Shown here: piece after piece, positions 8,205-17,326 of the stretch
How the letters are laid out: every line of letters begins with the position of its first letter
Numbering within the stretch: the first letter of the stretch is position 1
Source: Elainella sp. Prado103
GTDB taxonomy: Bacteria > Cyanobacteriota > Cyanobacteriia > Elainellales > Elainellaceae
DNA: 64,000 nucleotides
NCBI GenBank assembly: GCA_025454395.1
Contig: JALOOM010000046.1
Location: 1-64,000 of the forward strand
Reading direction: 5' to 3'
The notes under the pieces: generated by a model
Told to the model about the DNA's origin: nothing
What the model saw: the letters and a program-made list of their open reading frames with translations, nothing else
Database searches by the model: none
Program-made: the position numbers and the translations under genes

Positions 8205-9851
8205 ATGGATTTATCTGAACTACTAGACATTGCCACAGCCCATCAGGCAAGTCAAAAACCAATCCGAGTACATTGTTGTACATCAACAGGATGTCGGGCT
8301 GCAAAGGCGTTAGAGGTATTTAAAAATTTGAAAACGGCAGTCGATGATGAGGAATTAAGCGATCGGGTGAATGTGGTCGGGGTGGGTTGTATGGGGTTTT
8401 GTGGTCGAGGCCCTCTCGTGCAAATTGACCCGGATCAGATGCTCTATGAAGAGGTTAAACCCGATGAAGCTGCCAGTATTATTGGAGCGATTAAAGGGGG
8501 CACGGCGATCGCCCTAAAAGGAGATGTGCAGCATCCGTTCTTTGCCCGTCAAGTCAAGATTGTGCGAGAACATAGTGGCAAAGTGGATCCAGAAAGTATT
8601 GAAGATTATATTGCGGTGGGAGGATATCGATCGCTCTATAAGGCGATTTATGAGCTATCTCCAGCCGAGGTGGTGGATGAAATTACCCGCAGTGGTTTGC
8701 GCGGTCGGGGTGGGGGTGGCTATCCTACCGGATTGAAATGGGCAACGGTGGCCAAAATGCCTGGGGATCAAAAATATGTGATTTGTAATGGTGACGAGGG
8801 CGATCCAGGGGCATTTATGGATCGGAGCGTCTTAGAAAGTGATCCCCATCTAGTATTAGAAGGGATGGCGATCGCAGGCTATGCGATTGGAGCGAATCAC
8901 GGCTTTCTCTATGTGCGGGCTGAATATCCACTGGCAATTCAGCGCCTCCAGAAAGCGATCCAACAGGCGAAAAAGTACGGGTTACTCGGTAGCCAAATTT
9001 TTGAATCCCCCTTTGACTTTAAGGTAGATATTCGGATTGGGGCCGGGGCGTTTGTCTGCGGAGAAGAAACGGCCTTGATTCAATCGATCGAAGGAGGACG
9101 CGGCAATCCCCGCCCACGCCCACCCTATCCGGCTCAATCTGGGTTATGGAAGTGCCCTACCTTGATTAATAATGTGGAAACCTTTGCGAACATCAGCGCC
9201 ATTATTCGAGAAGGTTCAGACTGGTATGCCAGCATTGGCACCGAGAAAAGCAAGGGCACTAAAATCTTTGCACTGACGGGTAAAATTCGTAACAATGGCT
9301 TGATCGAAGTGCCGATGGGGATCACGCTCCGCGAAATTGTGGAGGAGATGGGAGGAGGGGTGCCAGATGGTGAAGTAAAAGCGGTGCAAACGGGTGGGCC
9401 ATCGGGGGGATGTATTCCGGCCTCCCTGCTTGATACGCCGGTTGATTATGATTCTCTGGTCGCGATCGGTTCCATGATGGGATCGGGTGGCATGGTGGTG
9501 ATGGATCAAGAGACCAACATGGTGGAAGTGGCCCAGTTTTACATGGAGTTTTGCCGAGGAGAAACCTGTGGTAAATGTGTGCCCTGCCGAACCGGGACGG
9601 TGCAGCTCTATGCCTTATTGACCAAACTGCTCAGACATCAAGCCACACAAGCAGATCTAGACAAGTTAGAATCACTCTGTTATATGGTGCAAGAAACCAG
9701 TCTCTGTGGCTTGGGGATCAGTGCTCCTAATCCAATTTTGAGCACTTTGCGCTACTTCAATCATGAATATATTGAGTTACTCCAAACACCCAGTTACCTA
9801 AATGAAAAAGTGAATGACAAAGTAAATGGCAAAGTAACAGCAGAGCGATAA
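8205..9851 (+). CDS. hoxF: bidirectional hydrogenase diaphorase subunit HoxF
   Basis: HoxF binds FMN and NAD(P)H and moves electrons between nucleotide and the iron-sulfur chain. The 548-residue protein has an N-terminal thioredoxin-like [2Fe-2S] domain ([11 protein letters not shown], then CMGFCGRGP). A NuoF-like core follows with the NADH-site glycine loop [13 protein letters not shown], the FMN-site [13 protein letters not shown] and [14 protein letters not shown]. Near the C-terminus is the [4Fe-4S] motif [10 protein letters not shown] with the distal SLCGLG. The length is normal. A purine-rich ribosome site (GAGGAGAGAGAGGA) precedes the ATG. It starts 55 bases after hoxE; a 214-base gap without a gene separates it from hoxU. 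Confidence 0.97.
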   Translation: MDLSELLDIATAHQASQKPIRVHCCTSTGCRAAKALEVFKNLKTAVDDEELSDRVNVVGVGCMGFCGRGPLVQIDPDQMLYEEVKPDEAASIIGAIKGGTAIALKGDVQHPFFARQVKIVREHSGKVDPESIEDYIAVGGYRSLYKAIYELSPAEVVDEITRSGLRGRGGGGYPTGLKWATVAKMPGDQKYVICNGDEGDPGAFMDRSVLESDPHLVLEGMAIAGYAIGANHGFLYVRAEYPLAIQRLQKAIQQAKKYGLLGSQIFESPFDFKVDIRIGAGAFVCGEETALIQSIEGGRGNPRPRPPYPAQSGLWKCPTLINNVETFANISAIIREGSDWYASIGTEKSKGTKIFALTGKIRNNGLIEVPMGITLREIVEEMGGGVPDGEVKAVQTGGPSGGCIPASLLDTPVDYDSLVAIGSMMGSGGMVVMDQETNMVEVAQFYMEFCRGETCGKCVPCRTGTVQLYALLTKLLRHQATQADLDKLESLCYMVQETSLCGLGISAPNPILSTLRYFNHEYIELLQTPSYLNEKVNDKVNGKVTAER

Positions 9852-10065
9852 GTTCGTGATCAGGATTCTGCTGTGAAAGCACGAGGAGTAACCGAACATG
9901 AGAGAAGGATGTAATGCTGTGAAGAAATTGAGACCATTGTTGGGTCAAGCTGGAGCAGCAAACCCAGGGGTAAACCCAGAATATTTGGGGCGATCGAGGA
10001 GGGCGATCAATTGGGTCGATGTAGCCTGTAACGCTCCGTACCGTTGTGAGGTGAGGTAACCAGTC

Positions 10066-10782
10066 ATGTCAGTCAAAACCTTAAAAATTGATGGCATCGA
10101 TATTGCGATCGAGGAAGGTACCACCCTTCTGCAAGCGGCTCGGGCAGCCGGGGTTCCCATTCCGACCCTATGTCATTTAGATGGGGTTGCAGATGTGGGA
10201 GCCTGTCGCCTGTGTCTGGTAGAAGTGGGAGGCAGTCGGCGGTTGTTGCCTGCCTGTGTGACGGAGGTGGCAGAGGGGATGGAGGTACAAACCAACACGC
10301 CCAAACTGCAAGAATATCGTCGGATGGCGGTAGAACTGCTGTTTTCGGAAGGCAACCATGTCTGTGCAGTTTGTGTAGCCAACGGCAATTGTGAACTGCA
10401 AGATGTGGCGATCCAAGTTGGCATGGATCACAGTCGCTTTACCTATCGATTTCCCGATCGAGGCGTGGATGTCTCCCATCAGCAATTCGGGATTGACCAT
10501 AATCGCTGCATTCTTTGTACGCGCTGCGTTCGGGTTTGCGACGAAATTGAAGGAGCGCATGTGTGGGATGTGGCTCAACGAGGTGCCGCCTGCTATATCG
10601 TGTCTGGGTTAAATCAACCTTGGGGCGAGGTGGATGCCTGTACATCCTGCGGCAAATGTGTGGATGCCTGTCCCACCGGAGCCATTTTCCGGAAAGGTAG
10701 CACCACGGGTGAAAAAGAGCGGGATCGCGCCAAGCTGGAATTTTTGGTCACGGCACGGGAGAAACACGAATGGACAAGGTAA
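10066..10782 (+). CDS. hoxU: bidirectional hydrogenase diaphorase subunit HoxU
   Basis: HoxU is the iron-sulfur relay between HoxF and the HoxYH hydrogenase dimer and is related to the N-terminal part of NuoG. The 238 residues show a plant-type [2Fe-2S] site (CHLDGVADVGACRLC and LPAC), the C/H-rich stretch HVCAVCVANGNCELQ, and two [4Fe-4S] motifs, CILCTRCVRVC and CTSCGKCVDACP. The last 13 bases overlap hoxY, which implies translational coupling. Normal length and no defects seen. Confidence 0.97.
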   Translation: MSVKTLKIDGIDIAIEEGTTLLQAARAAGVPIPTLCHLDGVADVGACRLCLVEVGGSRRLLPACVTEVAEGMEVQTNTPKLQEYRRMAVELLFSEGNHVCAVCVANGNCELQDVAIQVGMDHSRFTYRFPDRGVDVSHQQFGIDHNRCILCTRCVRVCDEIEGAHVWDVAQRGAACYIVSGLNQPWGEVDACTSCGKCVDACPTGAIFRKGSTTGEKERDRAKLEFLVTAREKHEWTR

Positions 10783-11318
10783 AATTTGCCACGGTTTGGC
10801 TGGCGGGCTGTTCCGGTTGCCATATGTCGTTTCTGGATATGGATGAGTGGCTGATTGAACTGGCCAAGCATGTCGAGGTGGTCTATAGTCCGGTGGGGTC
10901 TGACTTAAAACATTATCCAGAAAATGTTGATGTCTGCCTCGTGGAAGGTGGAGTGGCGAATCAGGATAACCTGGAGCTGATTTTACAAGTGCGACGGCAG
11001 ACAAAGCTGCTGATTTCCTTTGGAGACTGTGCGGTAACCGCAAATGTACCTGCGATGCGCAATATGTTAGGTGGCGCAGAACCAGTCTTGAAGCGAGCTT
11101 ATCTAGAATTAGGAGATGTTGCCCCCCAATTGCCCCATGAACCAGGGATTGTGCCAGAATTGCTCGATCGGGTGTTGCCGGTGCATGAAGTGGTGCCGGT
11201 AGACATTTACATGCCAGGATGCCCACCCCCTGCCGATCGGATCCGGGCTACCCTTGAACCCCTGCTGCGCGGGGAAATGCCCAAGATGGAAGGGCGAGAA
11301 ATGATCAAGTTCGGCTAA
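10770..11318 (+). CDS. hoxY: [NiFe]-hydrogenase small subunit HoxY
   Basis: HoxY carries the proximal iron-sulfur cluster and forms the hydrogenase module with HoxH. The 182-residue protein has the proximal cluster cysteines in WLAGCSGCHMSF, plus SFGDCAVTANVP and YMPGCPPP. Like other soluble bidirectional enzymes it lacks the twin-arginine signal and the extra C-terminal clusters of membrane-bound uptake enzymes. It overlaps the end of hoxU and precedes hoxH by 58 bases. Confidence 0.97.
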   Translation: MDKVKFATVWLAGCSGCHMSFLDMDEWLIELAKHVEVVYSPVGSDLKHYPENVDVCLVEGGVANQDNLELILQVRRQTKLLISFGDCAVTANVPAMRNMLGGAEPVLKRAYLELGDVAPQLPHEPGIVPELLDRVLPVHEVVPVDIYMPGCPPPADRIRATLEPLLRGEMPKMEGREMIKFG

Positions 11319-11376
11319 GTTTTGAACTTCTTTTAACTCCAATCAGTGTTTAACTCCAAACAGTTGGGAGTATCCT

Positions 11377-12804
11377 ATGGCGAAAACAGTTGTCATTGAT
11401 CCAATTACCCGGATTGAGGGTCATGCCAAGATCTCCGTCTATCTCAATGATGCCGGAACGGTCGAAGATGCGCGGTTTCATGTGGTGGAATACCGGGGAT
11501 TCGAGAAGTTTTGTGAAGGTAGACCCTTTACAGAAATGGCTGGCATTACGGCGCGGATTTGTGGAATTTGCCCGGTAAGCCACCTGCTGGCAGCCGCCAA
11601 AACCGGCGATAAAATCCTGGCAGTCAAGGTGCCTCCAGCGGCCGAGAAACTGCGACGATTGATGAATTTGGGACAGATCACCCAATCCCATGCCCTATCG
11701 TTTTTCCACCTCAGTAGTCCTGACTTTCTGTTGGGTTGGGATAGTGATCCAGCCCAGCGTAACGTGTTTGGATTGATTGCTTCGGATCCAGACCTGGCTA
11801 GAGCAGGCATTCGGTTGCGGCAGTTTGGACAAACGGTGATTGAACTCTTGGGAGCCCGCAAAATTCACGCGGCTTGGACGGTACCAGGTGGTGTGCGTTC
11901 ACCTTTATCAGAAGAAGGGCGGCAGTGGATTCTCGATCGCTTGCCAGAGTCATTTGAAACGGTCAATCTTGCCCTCAACCTGTTCAAAAACCTGATCGAT
12001 AGCCAGCTTCAGGAAGAGGTGCAGGTATTCGGAGCATTCCCCTCTCTATTCATGGGATTGGTCAGCAAAACTGGCAATTGGGAGCATTACGACGGGCATC
12101 TGCGCTTTACCGATAGTGCGGGCAACATCGTAGCTGATCATCTGAGTGAAGATGACTATGCTGACTTTTTAGGGGAAGCAGTCGAGAAATGGTCTTACCT
12201 CAAATTCCCTTACTACAAGCCTTTGGGTTATCCAGATGGGATTTATCGAGTTGGGCCATTGGCTCGCTTAAATGTCTGCCACCAGATTGGCACCGAGGCT
12301 GCTGATCGCGAGTTGCAAGAATTTCGCGATCGAGCTGGTGGGGTGCCGACTTCTTCTTTCTTCTATCACTATGCTCGATTGATAGAAATCTTGACTGCGT
12401 TAGAGCATATCCAAATCCTGATGGATGATCCAGATATTGTCTCGAATCGAGTTCGTGCCACCGGAGGGGTTAACCAGTTAACCGGCATTGGCGTGAGTGA
12501 AGCCCCGCGCGGCACCCTATTCCATCACTACCAGGTCGATGAAAATGGGCTGATTCGTAAGGTTAACCTGATCATTGCCACGGGACATAATAACTTGGCC
12601 ATGAATCGCACGATCACCCAAATTGCCAAACAATATGTTCGTGGGCCAGAGATCGCGGAAGGAATGCTCAACCGGGTGGAAGCAGGCATTCGTTGTTATG
12701 ATCCCTGTCTATCTTGCTCTACCCATGCTGCTGGACAGATGCCGCTGCATATCCAGATCGTGGCGGCGGATGGACAGGTTGTAAATGAGGTGTATCGTCA
12801 TTAA
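11377..12804 (+). CDS. hoxH: [NiFe]-hydrogenase large subunit HoxH
   Basis: HoxH holds the Ni-Fe active site that makes or splits H2. The 475 residues show both ligand motifs: [10 protein letters not shown] (Cys62 and Cys65) and DPCLSCSTH near the C-terminus. Eighteen or so residues follow the final His, so it is an unprocessed precursor whose tail must be removed after nickel insertion; the matching protease gene hoxW lies 2.3 kb downstream. All metal ligands are intact, so the enzyme should be active. The ATG follows GGGAG at suitable distance. Confidence 0.98.
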   Translation: MAKTVVIDPITRIEGHAKISVYLNDAGTVEDARFHVVEYRGFEKFCEGRPFTEMAGITARICGICPVSHLLAAAKTGDKILAVKVPPAAEKLRRLMNLGQITQSHALSFFHLSSPDFLLGWDSDPAQRNVFGLIASDPDLARAGIRLRQFGQTVIELLGARKIHAAWTVPGGVRSPLSEEGRQWILDRLPESFETVNLALNLFKNLIDSQLQEEVQVFGAFPSLFMGLVSKTGNWEHYDGHLRFTDSAGNIVADHLSEDDYADFLGEAVEKWSYLKFPYYKPLGYPDGIYRVGPLARLNVCHQIGTEAADRELQEFRDRAGGVPTSSFFYHYARLIEILTALEHIQILMDDPDIVSNRVRATGGVNQLTGIGVSEAPRGTLFHHYQVDENGLIRKVNLIIATGHNNLAMNRTITQIAKQYVRGPEIAEGMLNRVEAGIRCYDPCLSCSTHAAGQMPLHIQIVAADGQVVNEVYRH

Positions 12805-12932
12805 AGCTCGCATTAAAGTTCATCGGTTGCAGGCAGGTTATAGGAGCTGATCGATCGAAAATTATCGCCTTTTCTATCACTTGCCTTCTCTGTTTATCAT
12901 TCATCTTGATTCATTCTTCATCTTTTCAAGCT

Positions 12933-13205
12933 ATGGTAAAAGAACCTTTAATTCTCTGTATGGGATCGGCCTGCCATCAATTGGGGGTGTATGAGGTTTT
13001 GCCTAAATTACAGTCTCTGATTCGAGAATACCAACTCGATGATTGCTTGGTGCTCAAAGGTTCCTTCTGTCTGGAAACCTGTAGTGATGGCATCACCATG
13101 AGGTTTCGTGACCACTGCTTTATTAAAATTAATCCGCAAAATATTGAGGAGAAGTTTGTGCAAGAAATTCTACCGGCGGTGCAAGCAGTGGGTAGTTGTT
13201 CCTAG
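12933..13205 (+). CDS. small thioredoxin-like [2Fe-2S] protein
   Basis: From the ATG at 12933 this is a 90-residue protein. It has the four-cysteine pattern of thioredoxin-like [2Fe-2S] ferredoxins: Cys9-X4-Cys14 (CMGSAC) and Cys46-X3-Cys50 (CLETC). It resembles the isolated cluster domain of HoxE/NuoE without the N-terminal helical part. A TTG at 12906 would add nine residues with no family support. Small proteins of this type sit beside [FeFe] hydrogenases in anaerobes; here the gene lies 128 bases after hoxH and before a PAS and a phosphatase gene. A role as redox partner or sensor input is inference. Confidence 0.85.
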   Translation: MVKEPLILCMGSACHQLGVYEVLPKLQSLIREYQLDDCLVLKGSFCLETCSDGITMRFRDHCFIKINPQNIEEKFVQEILPAVQAVGSCS

Positions 13206-13284
13206 ATGCGGTGAATGCAGAGATCGATGGCTGGAAGGTTCGATCGTTCAGATCTCTATAAATTTGCGTTGATGTGATGTTGAT

Positions 13285-13797
13285 ATGATAATGTCCAATG
13301 ATCACAATCACCTCTGGAAATTGCTGTGGGAATACGAGCCAAATGGCTTGATTGCGGTCGATCCAGACATGTATGTCAGGCTGGTGAATCCGGCATTCTG
13401 CAAAATGTTTCAGACCCAACCGGAAGATATCATCGGTCAACCGGCTGGTGTGATCCTGGATGATATTGAAGATTTTAAGACTGCCTGGAAAACGAATTCA
13501 GTCGTTCGTAGAAAATTTCGAGAATATCCCCAATATCAGCTCTATCTGAATCAGACGATTTTTTCGATCGAGGATGAAGGAATTATTGCCTCAATTATGG
13601 TAGATATCAGCCATGATTTAGAACGGAAGCGAGAGCTAGAAAAATTAAAACGGGAAACGATCAAGAAAGTTAACGAAGTGGTCGATCATCAGATGAAAGT
13701 GGTACAAGAAATTGCTGGACTTTTGGGGGAAACTACCGCCGATACGAAAGTGAGTCTACTGAAAATTATTCAAATGATCGAGCATGATGTGATTTGA
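13285..13797 (+). CDS. PAS-domain protein with C-terminal coiled coil
   Basis: This 170-residue protein starts with one PAS domain (about 10-115; NGLIAVDPDMYVRLVNPAF, then IIGQPAG). A charged helix follows (ERKRELEKLKRETIKKV), then a conserved-looking tail with QEIAGLLGETTADTKVSLL. It has no kinase, GGDEF or output domain of its own. From memory, the helix and LLGETTA tail resemble PAS-containing hydrogenase-associated proteins of clostridia; no search was possible. No heme or flavin ligand can be named from sequence. It lies 79 bases after the [2Fe-2S] gene and 21 bases before the phosphatase gene, so the three look co-transcribed. The PAS call is firm; the signal and partner are unknown. 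Confidence 0.88.
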   Translation: MIMSNDHNHLWKLLWEYEPNGLIAVDPDMYVRLVNPAFCKMFQTQPEDIIGQPAGVILDDIEDFKTAWKTNSVVRRKFREYPQYQLYLNQTIFSIEDEGIIASIMVDISHDLERKRELEKLKRETIKKVNEVVDHQMKVVQEIAGLLGETTADTKVSLLKIIQMIEHDVI

Positions 13798-13818
13798 AGG
13801 TAGTCTAGTTGTGAGCCT

Positions 13819-14997
13819 ATGTATTGTCCCATCACGGTCGATAACTTTTTGGATGTTTATACCTCTAGCCTCAATAAGAAAGGAGAAGAACTTTGTGGTG
13901 ACAAAATTAAATATCGTAGAACAGGCAAGAAACTGACGATCGTGCTTTCAGATGGTTTGGGCAGCGGGGTCAAGGCGAATATTCTCGCGACTTTGACGAC
14001 GGAAATTTTGCTGACCATGCTGGATGCCGATGTGCCACTGGAAGAAGTGCTCAAAACGGTGATTGCAACGCTGCCGATTTGCAAGGTACGCAAGATCGCT
14101 TATTCAACGTTTACGATCGTTCAGGTGGATGTAGAAACGAATCGCTTCACAGTGATCAATTTTGATAATCCAGCCTGTTTTTATTTTCAACAAGGGAAGG
14201 TTGCCAAGCTGGAAACCAGAACGGAGAATATTTTAGATCGTAAAATATCCATTTCTGAAGGGTGTTTGCAGCGAGGTGATTTTCTGGGTGCGGTCAGTGA
14301 TGGTGTCCTGTATGCTGGTATGGGAGTGACCCTAAACTTTGGCTGGGGCTGGGATGATATTGCCAACTATATTGAGCAGATCTTTACGCGGAAGGTGCAT
14401 ACTGCACGATCAATCATCCAGGAAGTGATTCAAAAAACCCATTCGCTTTATCAAGGGGAGGTAGGGGATGATGCCACAATTGTTGGGATTTATATCCGTC
14501 GCCGAAATCCATTGATGATTTTCACAGGCCCTCCGTTAGATCGCGAAAAAGATGTAACTTATATCGAAAGATTACTGGATTTTAAAGGCAAAAAAATTGT
14601 TTGCGGTGGCACGACTGGGAATATTGTTGCAAGTTATTTAAATGAATCGATTGAAACTGATCTGTCTACTCTCCGCAAAGATGTCCCACCGATCGGAATA
14701 TTGAGCTATGTCGATCTACTGACAGAAGGTATCCTAACCATCTCCAAAGCAACAGAGTATATCAAGAATTGCGATTGTGATTTGTCACGGTTGCGATTTG
14801 ATCATAATGGGGCTTACTTACTCACGCAAGAAATCTTGCAAGCCGACTCGATTCTTTTTCTGGTTGGTCAGAGCATTAATGAGTTCTACCAAAATCCTTT
14901 ATTACCCAAAAACATCTCGATTCGTCGAAGTCTGATCGAAGATCTAGTGCAGTTTCTGCGCAGCCGGCAAAAAGAGGTCGTGGTTGAATATTGTTAA
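13819..14997 (+). CDS. SpoIIE-type PP2C phosphatase with extra C-terminal domain
   Basis: The 392-residue protein has an N-terminal PP2C/SpoIIE domain (about 10-230) with all metal-site motifs in place: GDK at 27-29, SDGLGSG at 44-50, SDG at 160-162 and GDDAT at 216-220. It should be an active Ser/Thr phosphatase. The opening SLNKKGEELCGDK and the KANILATLT helix resemble phosphatases found beside sensory [FeFe] hydrogenases in Firmicutes (recalled, not searched). Residues 235-392 form a second domain starting FTGPPLDREKD that I cannot assign. It follows the PAS gene by 21 bases. No kinase or anti-sigma partner is encoded nearby, so the substrate is open. Confidence 0.88.
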   Translation: MYCPITVDNFLDVYTSSLNKKGEELCGDKIKYRRTGKKLTIVLSDGLGSGVKANILATLTTEILLTMLDADVPLEEVLKTVIATLPICKVRKIAYSTFTIVQVDVETNRFTVINFDNPACFYFQQGKVAKLETRTENILDRKISISEGCLQRGDFLGAVSDGVLYAGMGVTLNFGWGWDDIANYIEQIFTRKVHTARSIIQEVIQKTHSLYQGEVGDDATIVGIYIRRRNPLMIFTGPPLDREKDVTYIERLLDFKGKKIVCGGTTGNIVASYLNESIETDLSTLRKDVPPIGILSYVDLLTEGILTISKATEYIKNCDCDLSRLRFDHNGAYLLTQEILQADSILFLVGQSINEFYQNPLLPKNISIRRSLIEDLVQFLRSRQKEVVVEYC

Positions 14998-15065
14998 TAG
15001 AATATCGACGGAATATTTATAGAATATTCTTAATGTAATATTTATAGAATATTGATGGGAGTTGC

Positions 15066-15575
15066 ATGGATCAAGGTATAGGCTGTCTTGTGATCGGCTA
15101 TGGTAATACACTGCGAAGTGATGATGCGGCTGGTCAACAGATTGCTGATAGGGTTGCCGCGTGGAATTTAGAGCGAGTGCATTCGCTCGCAGTACACCAA
15201 TTGACACCTGAACTGGCCGAGCCACTTGCAATGGCTCAAATGGCGATCTTTATTGATGTGTATGCAGTTCAGGAGAAGACGGCATCAGAGAAGACGGCAT
15301 CGGTGCAAGTTATCGAACTTTCTCCCACGCTGGAATCTAATTATACAACTAGAATTGGGCATTCTGCCGACCCGCGATCGCTCTTAATGCTAGCACAACA
15401 AGTTTATGGGACTTGCCCACCCAGTTGGTGGGTTCTGGTGCCTGCTATCAACTTTGAGTTTGGTGAAGCATTATCCTCACTGACCCAACAAGGAGTTGTA
15501 GTGGCTCTGGAGCAGGTCAGGCAATTGATCCAAGATCAACTCAGCATTACGGAAAACGTGGCTGACTCTGTATGA
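15066..15575 (+). CDS. hoxW: HoxH maturation endopeptidase
   Basis: HoxW-type proteases cleave the C-terminal tail of HoxH after nickel is inserted. The 169-residue protein starts with the family motif GYGNTLRSDDAAG (the usual DDG reads DDA). It carries the expected later acidic and histidine ligand positions in FIDVYAV and GHSADP. A 15-base in-frame duplication (15273-15302) repeats the pentapeptide EKTAS in a surface loop. The 68 bases before it contain several copies of AGAATATT. Its place behind the [2Fe-2S]-PAS-PP2C trio rather than next to hoxH is the notable point. Confidence 0.93.
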   Translation: MDQGIGCLVIGYGNTLRSDDAAGQQIADRVAAWNLERVHSLAVHQLTPELAEPLAMAQMAIFIDVYAVQEKTASEKTASVQVIELSPTLESNYTTRIGHSADPRSLLMLAQQVYGTCPPSWWVLVPAINFEFGEALSSLTQQGVVVALEQVRQLIQDQLSITENVADSV

Positions 15576-15602
15576 CTTCCCACTTCCCACTTCCCACTTC
15601 CC
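15575..15602. repeat. heptamer tandem repeat ACTTCCC x4
   Basis: Four exact copies of the 7-base unit start on the last base of the hoxW stop codon. This is a classic cyanobacterial short tandemly repeated repetitive sequence. On the + strand it is a pyrimidine-only tract apart from the A of each unit. Confidence 0.95.
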
Positions 15603-15646
15603 ACCTCTCCTCTCCTCGACTTCTACTATAATGTGTAGCACTGAGA

Positions 15647-16159
15647 ATGCCTGAATCTATGATGCCTGAACCAGATGATACCGAAAATGGTCAGATCCAG
15701 CAGGAAATTTTAATGGGACGACAGTTCTCTCTGGCAGAGGTGATCGGTCGCGAATGCGGCTCTTTTTTGAAGGGAGAATCGCCCATTCCTAAACTGTTGC
15801 AAGCAAAGGCTGAAATTAATCTCTATATCGATCGAAATTTAACAGATTCATCAGGGGTCTTAAAGGCAGTTTTACAAACCTTAGTCGCGATCGATGAGGT
15901 TGATCTTCGCTGCCACCTCAATGCGCCTCTGGATGCCTTACGAGTATTTTTGGAGGGTTTGGTGCGTAACCCTGAGCTGCTGTATGAGTTTGTCAAACAA
16001 GTTGATGTTAGGTGGGGGCAAATTTACGGAGAACGTCCCTATTTTCAACAACCTGGACAACTGCCCCATCCAGAGGATGAATATACTCATGAATCAGTTT
16101 ATCAACAAATTGTTGAATTGCTAGGTTCGATCCCCATAAATGATCCAATGGGTGAGTGA
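15647..16159 (+). CDS. conserved-looking hypothetical protein after hoxW
   Basis: I do not recognise this 170-residue protein. It has an acidic N-terminus, a central helix-rich part with GSFLKGESPIPKLLQ and DLRCHLNAPLDALRVF, and no signal peptide or membrane segment. It follows hoxW by 71 bases on the same strand and could be the last gene of the hydrogenase transcript, though the heptamer tract lies between. The frame is well filled and its composition looks protein-like, so I think it is real. No function is offered. Confidence 0.7.
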   Translation: MPESMMPEPDDTENGQIQQEILMGRQFSLAEVIGRECGSFLKGESPIPKLLQAKAEINLYIDRNLTDSSGVLKAVLQTLVAIDEVDLRCHLNAPLDALRVFLEGLVRNPELLYEFVKQVDVRWGQIYGERPYFQQPGQLPHPEDEYTHESVYQQIVELLGSIPINDPMGE

Positions 16160-16340
16160 TCAAGGGATTGAAATCGTAAATATCTCGATCATGGAATTCT
16201 AAATATCATATTTGATGGTTTAGGTGGTGGAATCGAAGGGAAGTAGCACGATCGCTATCATGAAGATAATCGATCATGCTACAGAATGAGTTGAATATTC
16301 TACCTAGTAGCTGGTCAGACTATGATCTGAGAGTAGATTC

Positions 16341-17027
16341 TTATGCTTCTACTGTTACTGCCGCTAGAGCCTTTTTAGCCTTACGCTTACGTAGAGCCGC
16401 AGCCCCCATACCGATCACACCTGGTAGAAAAGCGGGTGATGGGATTGGAGTCGTCTCACCATTCTGGAGCACATTGTCTACGCGCAAATAACTATCAACA
16501 GCGTCATCAAGAGCATTGATGACTCCAAACCCCAATGTGTAGGTGCCCGCGCTAGTGATTGTGTATGAAAAAGAGCGCTGACCAGAAGAACCGTAACTAC
16601 CGACTGTGAGAACATCAGCTAGCTTAGTTGCGGTCGATGACAAGGTAGTAAATGCAAAGTCATTGAATGGTATGTAGTCACTGGTCTGGAATAACCAATC
16701 AAATGAGATCACATCTCCAACATTTGCTGTAAATGTCTGTTTGATTGCAGAACCACTGAAGATTTCATCGTTAGATAAACTAGCCAAATCTCCAGACGAT
16801 AAACCCAGAAAGTTTTCTAGGGCTGATGCACCGAAACTACCACCCGAAGTCATGGAAGCTGTAGGATTTCCGCCAGTGACTGATACATCACCCAAGGTAG
16901 ACCAACCAGCTAGCCCATTTGAGAACCTGCCATTTAGAGTGGCGGCTGTTGCAGCATCGATGGAACCTAATGTACCACAGGCTATTGAACCGATTGCAAG
17001 GGCACTTTTCAGAAGTTGTTGTTTCAT
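16341..17027 (-). CDS. secreted CTERM-sorted protein (PTPA/PEP-CTERM-like)
   Basis: From the ATG at 17027 this 228-residue protein has an N-terminal signal peptide (KQQLLKSALAIGSIACG). A Ser/Gly/Thr-rich beta-type body follows. The C-terminal sorting signal is IPSPAFLPGVIGMGAAALRK followed by a basic RKAKKA cluster: short P-rich motif, hydrophobic helix, basic end. This is the layout of PEP-CTERM/PTPA-CTERM substrates of exosortases. It lies on the minus strand at the left edge of the exopolysaccharide locus whose right edge encodes an exosortase. The frame continues upstream to 17099, but without signal-like sequence. Likely an extracellular or envelope-anchored protein; the role is unknown. 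Confidence 0.85.
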   Translation of the reverse strand: MKQQLLKSALAIGSIACGTLGSIDAATAATLNGRFSNGLAGWSTLGDVSVTGGNPTASMTSGGSFGASALENFLGLSSGDLASLSNDEIFSGSAIKQTFTANVGDVISFDWLFQTSDYIPFNDFAFTTLSSTATKLADVLTVGSYGSSGQRSFSYTITSAGTYTLGFGVINALDDAVDSYLRVDNVLQNGETTPIPSPAFLPGVIGMGAAALRKRKAKKALAAVTVEA

Positions 17028-17326
17028 GGTTTTATCTAGAGTGAGAGAGAACTGAGTGATCAATTGATCCTGAATGACAACTAAGTTTTCAGGCTTCATA
17101 ACTAAAACAAGCTATTCTTGTAGACTGTTGTTCAGCGAAACTAGAGAGCTTGGCTCGCAAGAATTCGCGGTTTGAATCATATTGAAGAATAAGCTCGTTA
17201 AGTAATAGTGTACTTAGTGCGTATAGATTTTTCTGAAAAATTTAACAAGTTAGACATATATTTAAGTGACTTTTAGATTTCTCGAAAATTTTGCAAAGCT
17301 GAGGTATATGCAAAGCTATATTCTAC

